Part shown: piece by piece, positions 5,397 to 6,534 of the stretch | Numbering within the stretch: position 1 is the stretch's first letter | Layout: every line of letters begins with the position of its first letter | From: Emcibacteraceae bacterium | Lineage (GTDB): Bacteria; Pseudomonadota; Alphaproteobacteria; Sphingomonadales; Emcibacteraceae | DNA: 6,534 bases | Assembly (NCBI GenBank): GCA_016763335.1 | Contig: JAESUD010000107.1 | Location: 1 to 6,534 of the forward strand | Direction of reading: 5' to 3' | Translations under genes and position numbers: made by a program | The notes under the pieces: generated by a model | What the model was told of the DNA's origin: nothing | The model's input: the letters and a program-made list of their open reading frames with translations, nothing else | Database searches by the model: none

Positions 5397-6534
5397 ATGG
5401 TGAAAGCAACATCTCCTATAATAAATACTTTTTGTCGAGACTGCCTATTCGATCTCACTAATAACCAGCATGTAAAATGCCCTAATTGTTCAAGTCCACG
5501 AATAATCACCCATCCGGAAATGCATGACTTAACCATAGCCCATATTGACTGTGATGCCTTTTATGCCAGTGTCGAAAAAAGGGATAATCCAGCCTTTAAT
5601 TCGGTACCGTTGATTATCGGCGGCGGAAAACGCGGGGTGGTTTCAACATGTTGTTACATCGCCCGCACATATGGTGTCAAATCGGCAATGCCAATGTTTA
5701 AAGCCAATAAACTTTGCCCGAATGCCACCGTAATTCCGCCAAACATGGATAAATACTCTGCCGTTAGCAAGGAAATCAGAAAAATATTTAATAGCCTTAC
5801 CCCCGTTGTTGAACCAATTTCCATTGATGAAGCCTTTCTTGACCTTTCAGGCACTGAAAAATTACACGGCATGTCGCCTGCAAAAATTCTTTGCAAAACT
5901 GCCGCTAAAATATCAGACGAGATCGGAATTACTGTATCCATAGGGCTGAGTTATAATAAGTTCCTCGCTAAAATCGCCTCTGATTTAAACAAACCAAATG
6001 GGTTTTCCATCATTGGCGAGAACGAAGCAAAATCATTTTTGGCCAAGCTACCGATTAGTAAAATTTGGGGCGTAGGAAAAGTATTAAATAATAAAATGAA
6101 CCGCGCCGGCATAACTCAAATTGGTCAATTACAAAGAATGGAACTCAGAACACTGGTTAAGGATTACGGTGTTATCGGAGAACGGCTTTATTATTTTTCC
6201 CGTGGGGATGACAGCCGAACCGTAAAAAGCCATAGCAAAGCCAAAAGTATTTCAAGTGAAACCACGCTGGAACAAGATATAAGTGATTATAACAAACTGA
6301 AAATACTGCTCTGGTCCCTGTGCGAAAAACTTTCCGCAAGGTTAAAAAAACAGCATTTATCTGCTAAAACCATCAACCTGAAACTCAAAACATCAAATTT
6401 CAGGATTATCAGTCGTTCTGTCACCCTTGGTGGTTATACGCAAATGGCCGAAATATTATATAACAATGGAAAATTCTTGTTAAAACCCGAATGTAACGGA
6501 CTTGAATACCGATTAATCGGTATTGGTGTTTCAA
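5397..6534 (+). CDS. dinB: DNA polymerase IV (Y-family) with N-terminal zinc ribbon, 3' truncated by window edge
   Basis: DinB is an error-prone translesion polymerase. The frame is open from the ATG at 5397 to the end of the window (379 whole codons) without a stop. Residues 13-31 form a CRDC-x11-CPNC ribbon before the core. The core begins at IAHIDCDAFYASVEKRDNP with metal ligand D51 and steric-gate position Y56. The finger motif GGGKRGVVSTCCYIAR is at about 75-90 and the second metal site SIDEAFLD has D144/E145. GLSYNKFLAKIASDLNKPNG spans 183-202, the thumb helix-hairpin-helix IWGVGK spans 223-228, and the little-finger domain starts at about 280. The last few dozen residues, where a beta-clamp binding motif is expected, are missing. 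The start lies 2 nt after the DUF3572 stop with no ribosome binding site of its own, which suggests coupling. GTG at 5400 is a possible alternative; ATG at 5520 would remove the ribbon and is less likely. Confidence 0.95.
   Translation, partial: MVKATSPIINTFCRDCLFDLTNNQHVKCPNCSSPRIITHPEMHDLTIAHIDCDAFYASVEKRDNPAFNSVPLIIGGGKRGVVSTCCYIARTYGVKSAMPMFKANKLCPNATVIPPNMDKYSAVSKEIRKIFNSLTPVVEPISIDEAFLDLSGTEKLHGMSPAKILCKTAAKISDEIGITVSIGLSYNKFLAKIASDLNKPNGFSIIGENEAKSFLAKLPISKIWGVGKVLNNKMNRAGITQIGQLQRMELRTLVKDYGVIGERLYYFSRGDDSRTVKSHSKAKSISSETTLEQDISDYNKLKILLWSLCEKLSARLKKQHLSAKTINLKLKTSNFRIISRSVTLGGYTQMAEILYNNGKFLLKPECNGLEYRLIGIGVS
5433..5489 (+). other. Zinc-ribbon segment encoded at the N-terminus of DinB
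   Basis: The codons for C13, C16, C28 and C31 form two CxxC knuckles 11 residues apart, followed by SSPRIITHPE, the usual end of a rubredoxin-like ribbon. The E. coli DinB starts directly at the polymerase core and has no such extension. The form is familiar from alphaproteobacterial DinB. Metal binding is inferred from the cysteine pattern. Confidence 0.75.

Noticed and set aside
5654..5941. 95-codon open frame on the - strand inside dinB
   Set aside because: It is fully antisense to the conserved polymerase core, and its product resembles no family I know.
1..6534. Mobile elements, CRISPR array, tRNA or rRNA genes, defence or toxin-antitoxin genes
   Set aside because: No repeats with regular spacing, transposase motifs, tRNA arms or toxin-like ORFs were seen. 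The coding density and gene order look like a stable housekeeping segment.

Overview
The window looks like an ordinary chromosomal segment of a comparatively AT-leaning alphaproteobacterium. The evidence is the pairing of a full-length PleD (REC-REC-GGEEF) with a DivK single-domain receiver, a DUF3572 family gene, and a DinB polymerase carrying an N-terminal zinc ribbon. These lie next to topA, rnr and rpmG, a neighbourhood I recognise as typical of alphaproteobacteria. I cannot name a genus.

Layout. From the left edge, on the + strand: the 3' end of topA (topoisomerase I, positions 1-592); a complete rnr (RNase R, 601-2838) starting 8 nt after topA; and rpmG (ribosomal protein bL33, 2935-3102), with a likely promoter of its own and a strong intrinsic terminator (3138-3163). 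Converging on that terminator from the right is a - strand pair, divK (4931-4566) then pleD (4556-3171), separated by 9 nt. A divergent AT-rich intergenic region (4932-5112) holds candidate promoters and a 17-bp palindrome. To its right, on the + strand, are a DUF3572 gene (5113-5394) and dinB (DNA polymerase IV, from 5397, running off the right edge). These two are separated by only 2 nt.

Function. The left block serves nucleic-acid metabolism and translation: DNA supercoiling, structured-RNA decay and a 50S ribosomal protein. The central pair is the DivK/PleD cell-cycle module. In Caulobacter the kinases DivJ and PleC phosphorylate both regulators, and PleD~P makes cyclic di-GMP. All residues known to be needed for phosphorylation, cyclase activity and product inhibition are visible here, so the module is predicted to be active. 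The right block combines a small protein of unknown function with a translesion polymerase.

Three items are easy to miss: the short rpmG gene, the N-terminal start of dinB with its zinc ribbon, and the better start of the DUF3572 gene at 5113 rather than 5062. I found no mobile element, CRISPR array, RNA gene or convincing new multi-gene system. The least understood part is the DUF3572 protein, which shows an internal duplication.
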